A stretch of 64,000 nt of DNA from Silicimonas sp. (GCA_022824525.1 JAJDZT010000054.1:54414-118413); one strand, 5' to 3'; positions 39,416 through 48,214 are shown, counted from the first letter of the stretch. Program-made: numbers and translations. Notes: a model not told the origin generated them from the sequence alone.

Positions 39416-40414
39416 ATGATGGATCGCCGCTGTTTCATAGCCACGTCGCTTGCGTCAACACTTCCCGTATCCGGCTACGCTCAGTCCGTGGACCCGCTTG
39501 GCATGGCCATGGACACCGCGCGGAGCTTTGGACGCATGCACGCATTGATCGTGATGCGTGACGGCGAAACGTTGATTGAAGAACGGATTGCAGGGCATGC
39601 TTTGGACCATCCGGCCAGCATCAAGTCCGTTTCCAAAACAATCGTCGCATCGCTGCTTGGAGCCGCAATCGATCGGGGAGAGATCGCCAACGTCCACGCA
39701 TCTTTGGGAGGTGTAGCCCCGCGACTGATCCCTCATAACGCAGAACCCGGCGTGGCAGACATCACCCTCGAAGATCTGGTCACGCTCCGCGCTGGCCTCG
39801 AACGGACATCCGGTCCCAACTACGGAGGCTGGGTTTCAAGCCCGAACTGGGTCGCAAATGCACTGTCCCGCCCGCTGATTGCGGAGCCAGGAAGCCGCAT
39901 GCTCTACTCCACCGGGTCGACACACATCCTCGGCGCCGCGCTGGCCGAAGCAACGGGCCGCTCCCTCCTCGATCTGGCTCGGAACTGGTTGGGCGACCCG
40001 CTCGGGTTCGAGATCCCGGCTTGGACCCGTGACCCGCAAGGGTATTACCTTGGCGGCAACGAAATGGCGCTGTCGCCGCGCGCGCTGGCGCGATTTGGCG
40101 AAATGATCCGATTGAGAGGAATGCTCGACGAAACCCGTGTCCTGAGCGAGGCATGGATCGACGAGTCCTTTGTGCCACGCACGCGTTCGCCGTGGTCGGG
40201 CCTTGGATATGGGTATGGGTGGTTCCTTGGGCAATCGGGTGGCCAAACCTATGCGCTGGCACGCGGCTATGGCGGTCAAGTCGTCGCCGTGGCGCCGAAC
40301 GCAGGTATTACCGTAGTAATCACCTCCGATCCTACGCGGCCGGCGCGGAGTGGTGGTTATTTCGGCGATCTGCAGCGGCTGATCGAACAGGATATTCTGG
40401 CACCTCTCGTCTAG
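39416..40414 (+). CDS. Tat-exported serine hydrolase (beta-lactamase family, class C-like)
   Basis: About 332 residues. The N-terminus MMDRRCFIATSLASTLPVSG is a twin-arginine (RRxF) signal followed by a hydrophobic stretch and YAQS cleavage region. The catalytic SxxK is in IKSVSKTIV near residue 76, and the YxN-like Tyr is in MLYSTGSTHIL near 165. It belongs to the beta-lactamase-related esterase/peptidase family; beta-lactamase activity itself is not implied. The start may be the first or second of two consecutive ATG codons. Confidence 0.84.
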   Translation: MMDRRCFIATSLASTLPVSGYAQSVDPLGMAMDTARSFGRMHALIVMRDGETLIEERIAGHALDHPASIKSVSKTIVASLLGAAIDRGEIANVHASLGGVAPRLIPHNAEPGVADITLEDLVTLRAGLERTSGPNYGGWVSSPNWVANALSRPLIAEPGSRMLYSTGSTHILGAALAEATGRSLLDLARNWLGDPLGFEIPAWTRDPQGYYLGGNEMALSPRALARFGEMIRLRGMLDETRVLSEAWIDESFVPRTRSPWSGLGYGYGWFLGQSGGQTYALARGYGGQVVAVAPNAGITVVITSDPTRPARSGGYFGDLQRLIEQDILAPLV

Positions 40415-40431
40415 CACCAAGATACTGAAGG

Positions 40432-40455
40432 CTCCTGACACAACCCTGTCAGGAG
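40432..40455. promoter_or_regulatory. Perfect 9-base inverted repeat, probable operator of the VOC-WYL pair
   Basis: CTCCTGACA (40432-40440), spacer CAACCC, then TGTCAGGAG (40447-40455). It lies 44 bases before the ATG of the VOC gene, between two genes on the same strand. CTGACA/TGTCAG arms are a recurrent form upstream of genes tied to YafY/WYL regulators, so this is the best candidate site for the regulator encoded next to it. Confidence 0.65.
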
Positions 40456-40499
40456 GGGTATGAGACGAAAGGTCATTCTCTCAACAAAGGATGATTCCC

Positions 40500-40877
40500 A
40501 TGCCTGATACCCCTGCCAACACCGTCGTTTGGTCCGAGATTCCGGTTCGCGATCTTGATCGTAGTATTGCCTTCTACAGCACGGTGTTTCAGTCCCAACT
40601 GAAGCGCGATGACAGTGGACCGAACCCAATGGCTGACCTTGCAAACCCTGCCGGTGGCGTCGCGGGGCATCTTTACCCCGGTGAGCCCGCAGCACCCGGC
40701 ACCGGATCCACGATCCATTTGAACGTGCCGGACACACTGGAGGCGACAGCTGAACGCTGTTGGAAAGCTGGCGGGACGGTGATCGGTGAGCCCATTCCGC
40801 TTCCGGTCGGGCGCTTCCAATATGCGCAAGACCCGGACGGAAACTCGATCGGCTTCTTCGAACGCACGGCCGCCTGA
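40500..40877 (+). CDS. VOC (glyoxalase/bleomycin-resistance) family protein
   Basis: A 125-residue single-module VOC protein (SEIPVRDLDRSIAFYSTVF; FQYAQDPDGNSIGFFE). No full set of glyoxalase I metal ligands is visible, so the reaction is unknown. AAAGGA lies eight bases before the ATG at 40500; an ATG at 40491 is less good. Its stop overlaps the WYL regulator start (TGATG), and the palindrome upstream suggests that the two are autoregulated together. Confidence 0.87.
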   Translation: MPDTPANTVVWSEIPVRDLDRSIAFYSTVFQSQLKRDDSGPNPMADLANPAGGVAGHLYPGEPAAPGTGSTIHLNVPDTLEATAERCWKAGGTVIGEPIPLPVGRFQYAQDPDGNSIGFFERTAA

Positions 40878-41554
40878 TGCGCCGCGCCGACCGCCTCTTC
40901 CGGATTGTCCAGCATCTCAGGGGCGGTCGGCTTACCACGGCCGCGCAACTTGCCGAGCGTCTCGAGGTCAGCGAACGCACAATCTATCGCGATATTGCCG
41001 ACCTCATCGGCTCCGGCGTCCCCATCGATGGTGAGGCCGGCGTCGGATATCTCATGCGCGAGGGGTTCGATCTGCCGCCCCTGATGTTCACGCGCGACGA
41101 AATCGTCGCCTTGACCGCCGGCGCCCGTCTGATCAGGGCTTGGGGCGGAACTTCGATGGCCGCCGCGGCGGAAGAGGCGCTGGTCAAAATCCGGGCGGTG
41201 TTGCCGGAAGATGCGCGCGACAAGGCAGCCTCTGTGCAGGTCCACGCTTTCCAGATGCCCGTTCTGGACGCAGCGACCCGCGTGCGTCTTGATGAGGTCG
41301 AAGCCGCCATCGAGGCACGGACGCGTTTGGACATACGCTACCAGACTGAAGACGGTACGTTGAGCGAACGCGTGATCCAACCGCTTGGCCTCTGGTTCTG
41401 GGGCAAGGTCTGGACCCTTGTTGCGTGGTGCGAACTTCGAAATGACTTTCGTATGTTCCGCGTCGACCGGATCAGCAACATGACGGAAAGCGGGATATTC
41501 AAATCGACGCCGGAACGAAGCCTGAAGGCATTCTACGCCACCCGGAATCCTTGA
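40877..41554 (+). CDS. YafY-type HTH/WYL transcriptional regulator
   Basis: A 225-residue regulator: an HTH_11 domain at the N-terminus (RLFRIVQHLRGGRLTTAAQL; VSERTIYRDIADL) followed by a WYL domain near residues 140-205 (RLDIRYQTEDGTLSERVIQP; WGKVWTLVAWCEL). WYL domains bind ligands or nucleic acid. It is coupled to the VOC gene and probably acts at the palindrome 420 bases upstream. Convergent with the cupin gene, 9 bases away. Confidence 0.9.
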   Translation: MRRADRLFRIVQHLRGGRLTTAAQLAERLEVSERTIYRDIADLIGSGVPIDGEAGVGYLMREGFDLPPLMFTRDEIVALTAGARLIRAWGGTSMAAAAEEALVKIRAVLPEDARDKAASVQVHAFQMPVLDAATRVRLDEVEAAIEARTRLDIRYQTEDGTLSERVIQPLGLWFWGKVWTLVAWCELRNDFRMFRVDRISNMTESGIFKSTPERSLKAFYATRNP

Positions 41555-41563
41555 GGCGAAGTA

Positions 41564-41938
41564 TCAATAGCCCTCTGATTTAAAGGCGAAAAAGACTTTC
41601 GTGAGTTCTGCAGAGATCTCCCAACGCACTCTGCTACCGCCCTTGATCATAAGGGTATCACCGGGGGCCAGATCACATACCAACCCAGTCTCCAGCCACG
41701 TAATCCGTCCGCGACCGGACAGCACTGTCATAAGCTCGTCGCCCTGTTCGGTGCACTCGAAAATGCCCGGTGTGCAGCGCCAAATACCATACCGCGTGGG
41801 ATATCCGGCGCCACCTGCATCGATGCGTCCGGAAGCGCTTGGTTGTCCTTCAACCACATTGTATTCGCTCAACGGGTTGTCGAATGGCCAGGCTTCGAGG
41901 GGTCCGACTTGATCGCCCGGTTTGTACTTTGGCATCAT
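41564..41938 (-). CDS. Cupin domain protein
   Basis: A 124-residue single-cupin protein. The conserved motif 1 is GIWRCTPGIFECTEQGDELM and motif 2 GDTLMIKGGSRVRWEIS, with the metal-type Glu in motif 1 but a poor His set, so metal binding is uncertain. It is last in the run thrC-M16-acetyltransferase-VOC-cupin, 15 bases after the VOC gene. Two consecutive ATG codons offer the start. Confidence 0.87.
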   Translation of the reverse strand: MMPKYKPGDQVGPLEAWPFDNPLSEYNVVEGQPSASGRIDAGGAGYPTRYGIWRCTPGIFECTEQGDELMTVLSGRGRITWLETGLVCDLAPGDTLMIKGGSRVRWEISAELTKVFFAFKSEGY

Positions 41939-41953
41939 TGATCCCGACCTTCC

Positions 41954-42319
41954 CTATAGCCCCAGATGTTGGCCGAAACGGAGCTTGTATCCATTCAGAT
42001 CTACAGCATTGAACTCACGCATACCCCAAGGCTGGTCGGTAGGCTCCAACGTGATGGTCACGTCACTCGAGACAGCGCGCTGGTACATTACCGCAAGATT
42101 ATCGATGTCGAAATAAAGCCAATTCTCACCAAGTTGAGGTTCACCCTTCCAAAAATGCACGCAAGCGTCATGCAGCAGGATTGCTCCGTGCGTCGGTGGC
42201 TCTCCGAATACGAACCTGATCTCGAACCCAAGCCTTTCCACGTACCAGTTGCAGGTTTCGCTGACGTCATGAACTGCAAGGGTCGGATAAACTGCCGCAC
42301 GTCTTATCGAACTCGGCAT
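41954..42319 (-). CDS. VOC (glyoxalase/bleomycin-resistance) family protein
   Basis: A 121-residue VOC protein: YPTLAVHDVSETCNWYVERL in the first half and a second half ending FNAVDLNGYKLRFGQ, the bleomycin-resistance-like form. The ATG at 42319 follows GGGAGGGGAG; a TTG at 42334 is the alternative frame start. Lying 18 bases downstream of the acetyltransferase gene, it belongs to the thrC-run operon. Confidence 0.87.
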   Translation of the reverse strand: MPSSIRRAAVYPTLAVHDVSETCNWYVERLGFEIRFVFGEPPTHGAILLHDACVHFWKGEPQLGENWLYFDIDNLAVMYQRAVSSDVTITLEPTDQPWGMREFNAVDLNGYKLRFGQHLGL

Positions 42320-42337
42320 ATACTCCCCTCCCAATGA

Positions 42338-42922
42338 CTACCCGCCGACCCGCCCCCGCCGGTCGCCGCGCAGGTTTGCGTACAGCACGTGATTTCGCCA
42401 CCGTCCGTTGATTTGCAAGTAGCTTTGCGCCACGCCTTCGTACTTGTAACCGCATTTTTCGAGCAAAGCTCGGGATGCCGTATTTTCTGGCAAACAGGCA
42501 CTTTCAATCCTGCTCAGGTCCAAAACGTCGAAGGCATAGTGGACCATCGCCGTCAGCGCTTCTTGCATGAAGCCCTGGCGCGCAAAGGCAGCGCCGATCC
42601 AGTATCCAACGGTCCCGGCCTGGCTTGGTCCACGCCGAATATTGTCGAGCGTGATCGCACCGATGATCTGCCTGTCTTCGCGCCGAAACAAGAAAAGCGG
42701 AACGGCGGTGCCCTGCGCAATCGACCGGTTGGCCCAGTAGACGCGGTTCACGAAACCCTTGCGTGTCAGGTGGTCTGTCGACCACGACGGCTCCCAGGGC
42801 TGAAGAAACTCCGCACTTTCTCGTCGAAGGTCGGACCAGGGGCGGAAGTCGGCATGCGTCGGCGGCCGCAGAACCATCCGTTCCGTGTCGATACGTATTT
42901 TGCGCTGAAAGCGCAGCATCAC
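42338..42922 (-). CDS. RimJ/RimL-type GNAT N-acetyltransferase
   Basis: A 194-residue GNAT protein: RMVLRPPTHADFRPWSDLR at the N-terminus and the acetyl-CoA region GYWIGAAFARQGFMQEALTA, with the RQGFM loop; ending in LEKCGYKYEGVAQSYLQING. RimJ-like members acetylate ribosomal-protein N-termini or other amines. The GTG start at 42922 overlaps the M16 stop by four bases; an ATG follows at 42919. Confidence 0.9.
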   Translation of the reverse strand: MMLRFQRKIRIDTERMVLRPPTHADFRPWSDLRRESAEFLQPWEPSWSTDHLTRKGFVNRVYWANRSIAQGTAVPLFLFRREDRQIIGAITLDNIRRGPSQAGTVGYWIGAAFARQGFMQEALTAMVHYAFDVLDLSRIESACLPENTASRALLEKCGYKYEGVAQSYLQINGRWRNHVLYANLRGDRRGRVGG

Positions 42923-44181
42923 GCTGCCAGACGCCCTGTCATTTCCTCCACCGAGGGAGCTCCACCAACAGGGCCGTAGAGTGCCAACGCAGCACTGCCG
43001 CTCATTGCAAGACGCGCGGCGTAGTCTCGGGCATGTTCAGCCGTTACGGCATCGATGCGTTCCACGGTTTCTTCGAGCGGCGGCACGCGATCCCAGATGG
43101 CCAGTTGCCGGGCAAGACGCTCCGCACGGCTTGCAGGGCTTTCAAGCCCCATCAACATACCGGCTTTCATTTGAGCGCGTGCACGATCGATCTCGGCCAC
43201 ACTCAAATCATCGGCGGAGCGTCGTATTTCATCGACGGTCAGGCTGACCAGACCTTCGAGGTCCTCGGCACCGGTTCCGGCATAGATAGTGAGCAATCCG
43301 CTATCCGCATAAGCACTCGGCTGAGCGAAGATCGTGTAACAAAGCCCGCGCCGCTCTCGGGCTTCCTGGAAAAGACGGGACGACATGCCGCCGCCCAACG
43401 CTGTCGCGAAGACCTGCGCAACAAACACGTCATCAGAGCGATAGCCTGGCGCTTCGAAGGCCATGGCGACATGTGCCTGCTCGAGCGCCTTATCTACACG
43501 CCGCTCGCCGCCCGCGAAACGTGCCGCTTCCACAGCACGAGGTCCACCTGACACAAGATGGCCAAACCGTTGTTCGACCAGTGCAAGAATGGCGTCATGA
43601 TCGACGGCCCCGGCGGCAGCCACGATCAGATTTTCCGGTACATAGCGTTCCGACACAAATCCTGCCAGATCGTCACGATTGAACTTCTCGACCCGAGACG
43701 ACGGCCCCAGGATCGGGCGACCGAGTGCCTGGTCCGGAAAGGCTGTTTCCTGCAGCCAGTCAAAGATAATGTCGTCCGGCGTGTCCAGCGCTTGCCCGAT
43801 TTCCTGCAGGATCACGTGGCGCTCGACTTCGATCTCGTGTGGATCGAATACCGGGTTCAGAACAATGTCCGAGATCACGTCGAGCCCAAGTGGAACGTCA
43901 TCCGCCAGTACGCGCGCGTAGAAAGATGTCATCTCCCGGCTGGTGTACGCGTTGATGTAACCGCCAACATCTTCGATGGACTCCGCGATCTGCAGGGCAT
44001 TTCGCGTTTTGGTACCCTTGAAGGCCATATGTTCAAGGAAATGCGCAATCCCGTTCTGCTCTGCTCGCTCGTGCCGTCCGCCGGCCGTAACCCAAACACC
44101 CAGAGAGGCGGATTGCATGCCCGGCATATGCTCTGTCACGACACGAACGCCGTTCGGCAAACGATTGAGTTCGACAGTCAC
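42919..44181 (-). CDS. M16 family zinc peptidase (processing-peptidase-like)
   Basis: A 420-residue inverzincin peptidase, one-domain pair form. The zinc motif HxxEH is in IAHFLEHMAFKGT near residue 46-55, and the third ligand Glu is in EIEVERHVILQEIGQ near 125. It resembles mitochondrial processing peptidase beta. The substrates are unknown. It overlaps thrC by four bases; thrC-M16-RimJ order is usual in this family of bacteria. Confidence 0.92.
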   Translation of the reverse strand: MTVELNRLPNGVRVVTEHMPGMQSASLGVWVTAGGRHERAEQNGIAHFLEHMAFKGTKTRNALQIAESIEDVGGYINAYTSREMTSFYARVLADDVPLGLDVISDIVLNPVFDPHEIEVERHVILQEIGQALDTPDDIIFDWLQETAFPDQALGRPILGPSSRVEKFNRDDLAGFVSERYVPENLIVAAAGAVDHDAILALVEQRFGHLVSGGPRAVEAARFAGGERRVDKALEQAHVAMAFEAPGYRSDDVFVAQVFATALGGGMSSRLFQEARERRGLCYTIFAQPSAYADSGLLTIYAGTGAEDLEGLVSLTVDEIRRSADDLSVAEIDRARAQMKAGMLMGLESPASRAERLARQLAIWDRVPPLEETVERIDAVTAEHARDYAARLAMSGSAALALYGPVGGAPSVEEMTGRLAA

Positions 44182-45569
44182 TTGGCGCGCTTCTCCCGGA
44201 TCACTCCCTGAATGGCCGCAAGGTCGTTTTCGACCCGCGTTACCCGCTCTGAACGGTGATAAAGATCCGCCATCCGATTTGGAAGAGGGGGGCGAATTCC
44301 TGTCGCAGTCTCAACTGCATCGGGAAATTTCGCGGGATGCGCCGTGGCGAGCGCGATCATGGGGTGAGAAATGTCCTGATGGTCGCGCGCGACCTCAAGC
44401 CCGACCGCGCTGTGGGGACAAACCAGTTCCTGGCTTTCCTCGAGTGTCGCGGTGATACGCGAGGACGTCTCAGCCTCGCTTACCGCACCGCTTGCAAAGT
44501 TTTCAGCGATCGCCTCGTGGGCGCCTTGGCTGATCGCGAAACCACCCTCGGCACGCAACTCCTGCATCAGTTGCGCCACTGCGTTGCCGTCGCGTCCATA
44601 GGCGTCGAACAAGAGCCGTTCGAAATTGGAACTCACCTGAATGTCCATCGAGGGGCTGATCGACGGTTCCACCGTGCCGGTCCGATACTCTCCGGTCCTC
44701 AATGCGCGGTCCAAGATATCGTTCTGGTTCGTCGCAATCACGAGCCGATCAATGGAAAGCCCCATGCGTCGTGCGATCTCACCTGCGTAGATGTCACCGA
44801 AGTTGCCCGTAGGCACACAGAAACTCACCCGCCGATCCGGCGCCCCAAGTGCCACGGCCGAGGTGAAGTAGTACACGACCTGAGCCATCACGCGAGCCCA
44901 GTTGATCGAGTTCACGGCAGCCAGCCCGACCTCACCTCGGAAGGCTTCATCAGCGAACATATCCTTCAGATGCCGTTGGCAATCGTCGAATGTGCCGTCG
45001 ATGGCAAGCGCATGCACATTGGCTTCGGACGGGGTAGTCATTTGACGGCGCTGGACCTCACTGACCCGACCATGCGGGTAAAGAATGCAGACATCCACGT
45101 TCGGCAACCCACGAAACGCTTCGATCGCGGCCGAGCCGGTGTCTCCGGACGTGGCTCCGACAATCGTGATGCGCCGACCGTTCCGCGCCAGAACGGTTTG
45201 GAACATCTGCCCGATCAACTGCATCGCAAAATCTTTGAACGCGAGCGTCGGTCCATGGAACAGCTCAAGCAACCACAGACCATCATCGATCTGCTTCAGC
45301 GGCGCGCGCGCGACGTGGCCAAAACCTTCATAGGCGGCGGCGATGATCTCGCGAAATTCGTCTTCCTCAAACGTCTCGCCGACAAATGGCTGCATGACAG
45401 TGAAGGCGGCGTCTTCGTAGCTGCCAAGATGGAGGCGCGCGATCTCGTCATGCGTCAAAGTCGGCACAGTTTCAGGTACGTAAAGTCCGCCATCGGGCGC
45501 CAAGCCCGTAAGCATTGTCTCTTCGAAGTTGAGCGCAGGCGCATTGCCGCGGGTCGACACGTAACGCAT
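44178..45569 (-). CDS. thrC: Threonine synthase
   Basis: ThrC converts O-phosphohomoserine to threonine. The 463-residue length and sequence fit the long (yeast/proteobacterial) form: MRYVSTRGNAPALNFEETML at the start, PLP lysine in GPTLAFKDFAMQLIG, ATSGDTGSAAIEA, and a phosphate loop CVPTGNFGDIYAG. Downstream it overlaps the M16 gene; it follows SURF1 by 10 bases, so it probably shares a transcript with it. Confidence 0.96.
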   Translation of the reverse strand: MRYVSTRGNAPALNFEETMLTGLAPDGGLYVPETVPTLTHDEIARLHLGSYEDAAFTVMQPFVGETFEEDEFREIIAAAYEGFGHVARAPLKQIDDGLWLLELFHGPTLAFKDFAMQLIGQMFQTVLARNGRRITIVGATSGDTGSAAIEAFRGLPNVDVCILYPHGRVSEVQRRQMTTPSEANVHALAIDGTFDDCQRHLKDMFADEAFRGEVGLAAVNSINWARVMAQVVYYFTSAVALGAPDRRVSFCVPTGNFGDIYAGEIARRMGLSIDRLVIATNQNDILDRALRTGEYRTGTVEPSISPSMDIQVSSNFERLLFDAYGRDGNAVAQLMQELRAEGGFAISQGAHEAIAENFASGAVSEAETSSRITATLEESQELVCPHSAVGLEVARDHQDISHPMIALATAHPAKFPDAVETATGIRPPLPNRMADLYHRSERVTRVENDLAAIQGVIREKRAK

Positions 45570-45579
45570 GGAAGTTCCC

Positions 45580-46257
45580 TTATTCCTCGCGCTTTGCTGT
45601 ACGCCACAACAAGAACAGAGTCATCCCCGCCCAGACAAGGGCCAGCCCAAACCATTGCACGGCGTATCCAAAGTGATTGTTGGACACACCGGACGTGTCG
45701 AGCGGCAGGGGCACCGCGACCGTGTCACCGGCTTCTACCGTGCGAGCCACCACGTAAATCGGGCTTGTCTCCAGCGCATCCGCCATTTGGTTCAGGTCGC
45801 GCCCATACCAGATGTTCTTTGGCAGATCAGGCGGTGGCGTCGAGCTGTCCACATCATCCGGAATATGAACATTACCGACCACTGTCAGGCGTCTGCCAGA
45901 ACGCTCATCCTCTTTGGCGCTGGACGAGATGAACCCCTCATCCAAAAGGATCCGCCCATTCTGCTCCGTCTCGAAAGCCGAGATGAGCCGATACCCAGCG
46001 CCCTGCCCGGTCGCCTGCAAAACGTGAATTTCCTCACCCGTCGTTTCACCGGTAACCCGCACAGAAGTGAAGCGGACAACTTCCGGCTCTACCGCATCGC
46101 TCAGGCTTTGCGGCGCGCCGGTCAGAAGGGCGTCCATCTCGGCCAGAATGCCCTCTTTCCATTCGAGCCGTTGCAACTGCCAAAAGCCCAATGATGCCAG
46201 CACGACGGTGCCGGAAATCCCGATGATCAAGGGGCCGATGAAACGGCGGAACCTCAT
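45580..46257 (-). CDS. SURF1 family cytochrome oxidase assembly protein
   Basis: SURF1 delivers haem a to the aa3-type cytochrome oxidase in the inner membrane. The 225-residue protein has one N-terminal helix (about 7-27) and one C-terminal helix (about 198-217) with a periplasmic domain between them, ending in NNHFGYAVQWFGLALVW, the SURF1 signature. Its ATG overlaps the stop of a LysR gene by four bases, which is unusual; see the findings. Confidence 0.92.
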   Translation of the reverse strand: MRFRRFIGPLIIGISGTVVLASLGFWQLQRLEWKEGILAEMDALLTGAPQSLSDAVEPEVVRFTSVRVTGETTGEEIHVLQATGQGAGYRLISAFETEQNGRILLDEGFISSSAKEDERSGRRLTVVGNVHIPDDVDSSTPPPDLPKNIWYGRDLNQMADALETSPIYVVARTVEAGDTVAVPLPLDTSGVSNNHFGYAVQWFGLALVWAGMTLFLLWRTAKREE

Positions 46258-47087
46258 GATGTTCCCTTCTCGATAAACCGAGTAATGGCGCTTATGGCAG
46301 CGCGTACCGGTGGATCATGTCGCGCCTCATGATGTGTTACGAGCCATTCTTCATGCGACAATTCGTCTATCGGCTCGGACAGTTGAGACAAGCCCGAAAT
46401 GCCAACTGCGGCGAAAGTGGGCAGAACCACACGGGCTACTCCCCTCTGGGCCAGATCGACGGCGAGACGCAGATCGCTGACCGTCGTGATCACTTGATCG
46501 CCCCTGTTCGCATGTATCCATCGCGAGGCAGGCGTGCCCGAGGCTCCGGCGGGCAAGGTGACAAAACCATTCACACTGTCATCAACGCCAAACTCGGCCG
46601 ACTGCACCAGACGAAGGCGCCGTCCCGCCAGCCAGTTTTGGTCCGGACGACGATTGCGCAAACCAATGTCGGCTTCACGACGGGAGATATCCAATACAGC
46701 GTTGGACGAGAGGAACTCCGGCACCCAACCGGCGCCGGCTTGCCAATATTCCGGAATGTTCCGCGCCAACCAGTGCGAGGTCCATGTTCCGGCGGTTATG
46801 CGGACCCTCACAGGCGCATTCCCCTCCGTCCACCGCGCAAGGCGGAGTGCAATCGGAGATAACGCCGAAGCCTCAGCGTGCAGTTCCCGCCCCTCTGCAG
46901 TCAGCAGAAAACCCTGATTTCCGCGCAGGAAAAGCCGTCTTCCAACACCACGCTCCAGTGCCGTCATCTTGCGACTGAGTGTCGGTGCACTGATGCCGGT
47001 TGCGGCGGCGGCCGCGGACAGGCTGCCAGCCTCACACACGCTTAGAAACAGGGAAAGATCGTCGAGAGAAACGGTCATGCTTTTCAT
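46254..47087 (-). CDS. LysR family regulator inserted before SURF1
   Basis: A 277-residue LysR protein: helix-turn-helix SLSAAAAATGISAPTLSRKM, followed by an effector-binding domain; the second half is shorter than usual. It sits between ctaE and SURF1, where the oxidase cluster would normally be continuous (a DUF983 gene often lies here), and its stop overlaps the SURF1 start (ATGA). Two starts are possible, at 47087 and 47078, neither with a strong ribosome site. It is divergent from a 51-residue gene. Confidence 0.88.
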   Translation of the reverse strand: MKSMTVSLDDLSLFLSVCEAGSLSAAAAATGISAPTLSRKMTALERGVGRRLFLRGNQGFLLTAEGRELHAEASALSPIALRLARWTEGNAPVRVRITAGTWTSHWLARNIPEYWQAGAGWVPEFLSSNAVLDISRREADIGLRNRRPDQNWLAGRRLRLVQSAEFGVDDSVNGFVTLPAGASGTPASRWIHANRGDQVITTVSDLRLAVDLAQRGVARVVLPTFAAVGISGLSQLSEPIDELSHEEWLVTHHEARHDPPVRAAISAITRFIEKGTS

Positions 47088-47128
47088 TTTTGAAAGGCTA
47101 ATTGCAGATACGCCCGTTTTTCAAGCCT

Positions 47129-47159
47129 AATTCATTCCTCAATATGGCAAGCATGAATT
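47129..47159. promoter_or_regulatory. Inverted repeat in the LysR divergent region
   Basis: AATTCAT (47129-47135) and ATGAATT (47153-47159) are perfect seven-base inverted arms, 17 bases apart, in the 91-base gap between the LysR gene and the 51-residue gene. The position is right for a LysR operator serving both directions, though the arms are AT-rich and could arise by chance. Confidence 0.4.
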
Positions 47160-47178
47160 GATTTGTGAAAGGAATGAG

Positions 47179-47334
47179 ATGCAAACCATCATTAGACCTC
47201 TCCCACCGGCTGCAGAGCCCGGGGAAAGCATGGCAGAGCGTGAAAAACGCTATTTCCTTAAGCTTGATCAGCTTGAAAAGAGAGAAAGACGGAAAGCCAG
47301 GCGCCGCCGGATACTACGATATTTCGGGCTGTAA
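47179..47334 (+). CDS. Small basic protein, 51 residues, divergent from LysR
   Basis: ATG at 47179 is preceded by AAAGGA five bases upstream and the frame runs to TAA at 47334. The product has a Pro-rich N-terminus (IIRPLPPAAEPGES) and a strongly basic C-terminal helix (LEKRERRKARRRRILRYFGL), like a nucleic-acid or membrane-surface binding segment. It ends just before a bidirectional hairpin. Divergence from the LysR gene suggests it is the regulator's target. No family recognised. It is short, so chance cannot be excluded. Confidence 0.6.
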   Translation: MQTIIRPLPPAAEPGESMAEREKRYFLKLDQLEKRERRKARRRRILRYFGL

Positions 47335-47341
47335 GAAAGCG

Positions 47342-47368
47342 AAAGCGCGGACCAAAGGCCCGCGCTTT
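47342..47368. terminator. Bidirectional hairpin between ctaE and the 51-residue gene
   Basis: AAAGCGCGG (47342-47350) and CCGCGCTTT (47360-47368) form a nine-base stem with a nine-base loop, with A and T ends that suit a terminator read from either strand. It lies 25 bases after the ctaE stop and 7 after the small-gene stop. Confidence 0.65.
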
Positions 47369-47392
47369 GTTGCACCGTTGGAACAGCTTTGC

Positions 47393-48193
47393 TCAGCTGC
47401 CCCAGATGTAAATCGCGGCAAAGAGGAAGAGCCAGACCACATCGACGAAGTGCCAGTACCAAGCTGCCGCTTCAAAGCCGACATGCTTCTCAGGCGTGAA
47501 GTGCCCGGCGCGAAGGCGCAGGTAGCAAACGAACAGGAAGATGGTGCCCACGATCACGTGGAAGCCGTGAAAGCCTGTCGCCATGAAGAAGGTGGCCCCG
47601 TAGATATTGCCAGAGAACCCGAATGCAGCGTGACTGTACTCGTAGGCCTGAAAGCCCGTGAAAATCAGTCCGAGCAGGACCGCAACGATCAGTCCGGTTG
47701 CCATGTCTTTACGGTTGTTCTCGTGCGCAATCGCGTGGTGTGCCCAGGTCGCAGCCGCACCAGAACATAGCAGGATCAGCGTGTTGATCAGCGGCAGGTG
47801 CCAGGGATCAAAGGTTTCAATGCCAACGGGCGGCCAAACACCGTCCACAGCCGGGCTTTCCGGCCCCATTGGATAGAGAGCGTTCTTGAAGAAGGCCCAG
47901 AACCATGCCGCGAAGAACATGACCTCCGACATGATGAACATGATGAAGCCGTAGCGAAGGCCAATTCGAACGACCGGCGTGTGATCCCCGATATTCGATT
48001 CTTTCACCACTTCCGCCCACCAGGCGAACATGACGTAGCAAACGCCAACGAAGCCCATGGCGAACATGATCCAGGTCATGCCCTGCATCCAGAGCACCGC
48101 TCCGAACAGCATGATGAACCCTGACACCGCGCCGAGGAACGGCAGGATGGAGGGCTCCAGAATGTGGTAGTCGTGGTTCTTTTCGTGCGCCAT
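47393..48193 (-). CDS. ctaE: Cytochrome c oxidase subunit III
   Basis: Subunit III of the aa3-type oxidase, a seven-helix inner-membrane protein that stabilises the proton-pumping core. The 266 residues include the family patterns [17 protein letters not shown], the Glu of the DCCD-site region [12 protein letters not shown], and the C-terminal [13 protein letters not shown]. It is followed by a hairpin, so the LysR/SURF1/thrC genes may not be read from the same transcript. Confidence 0.96.
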   Translation of the reverse strand: MAHEKNHDYHILEPSILPFLGAVSGFIMLFGAVLWMQGMTWIMFAMGFVGVCYVMFAWWAEVVKESNIGDHTPVVRIGLRYGFIMFIMSEVMFFAAWFWAFFKNALYPMGPESPAVDGVWPPVGIETFDPWHLPLINTLILLCSGAAATWAHHAIAHENNRKDMATGLIVAVLLGLIFTGFQAYEYSHAAFGFSGNIYGATFFMATGFHGFHVIVGTIFLFVCYLRLRAGHFTPEKHVGFEAAAWYWHFVDVVWLFLFAAIYIWGS

Positions 48194-48214
48194 ATCGGTC
48201 GTTCCCTCGGGCGT

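Noticed and set aside
44256..45932. 558-codon open frame on the plus strand
   Set aside because: Lies antisense to thrC and SURF1, with no ribosome site and an unnatural composition rich in Arg and His; it is a shadow of the GC-rich gene.
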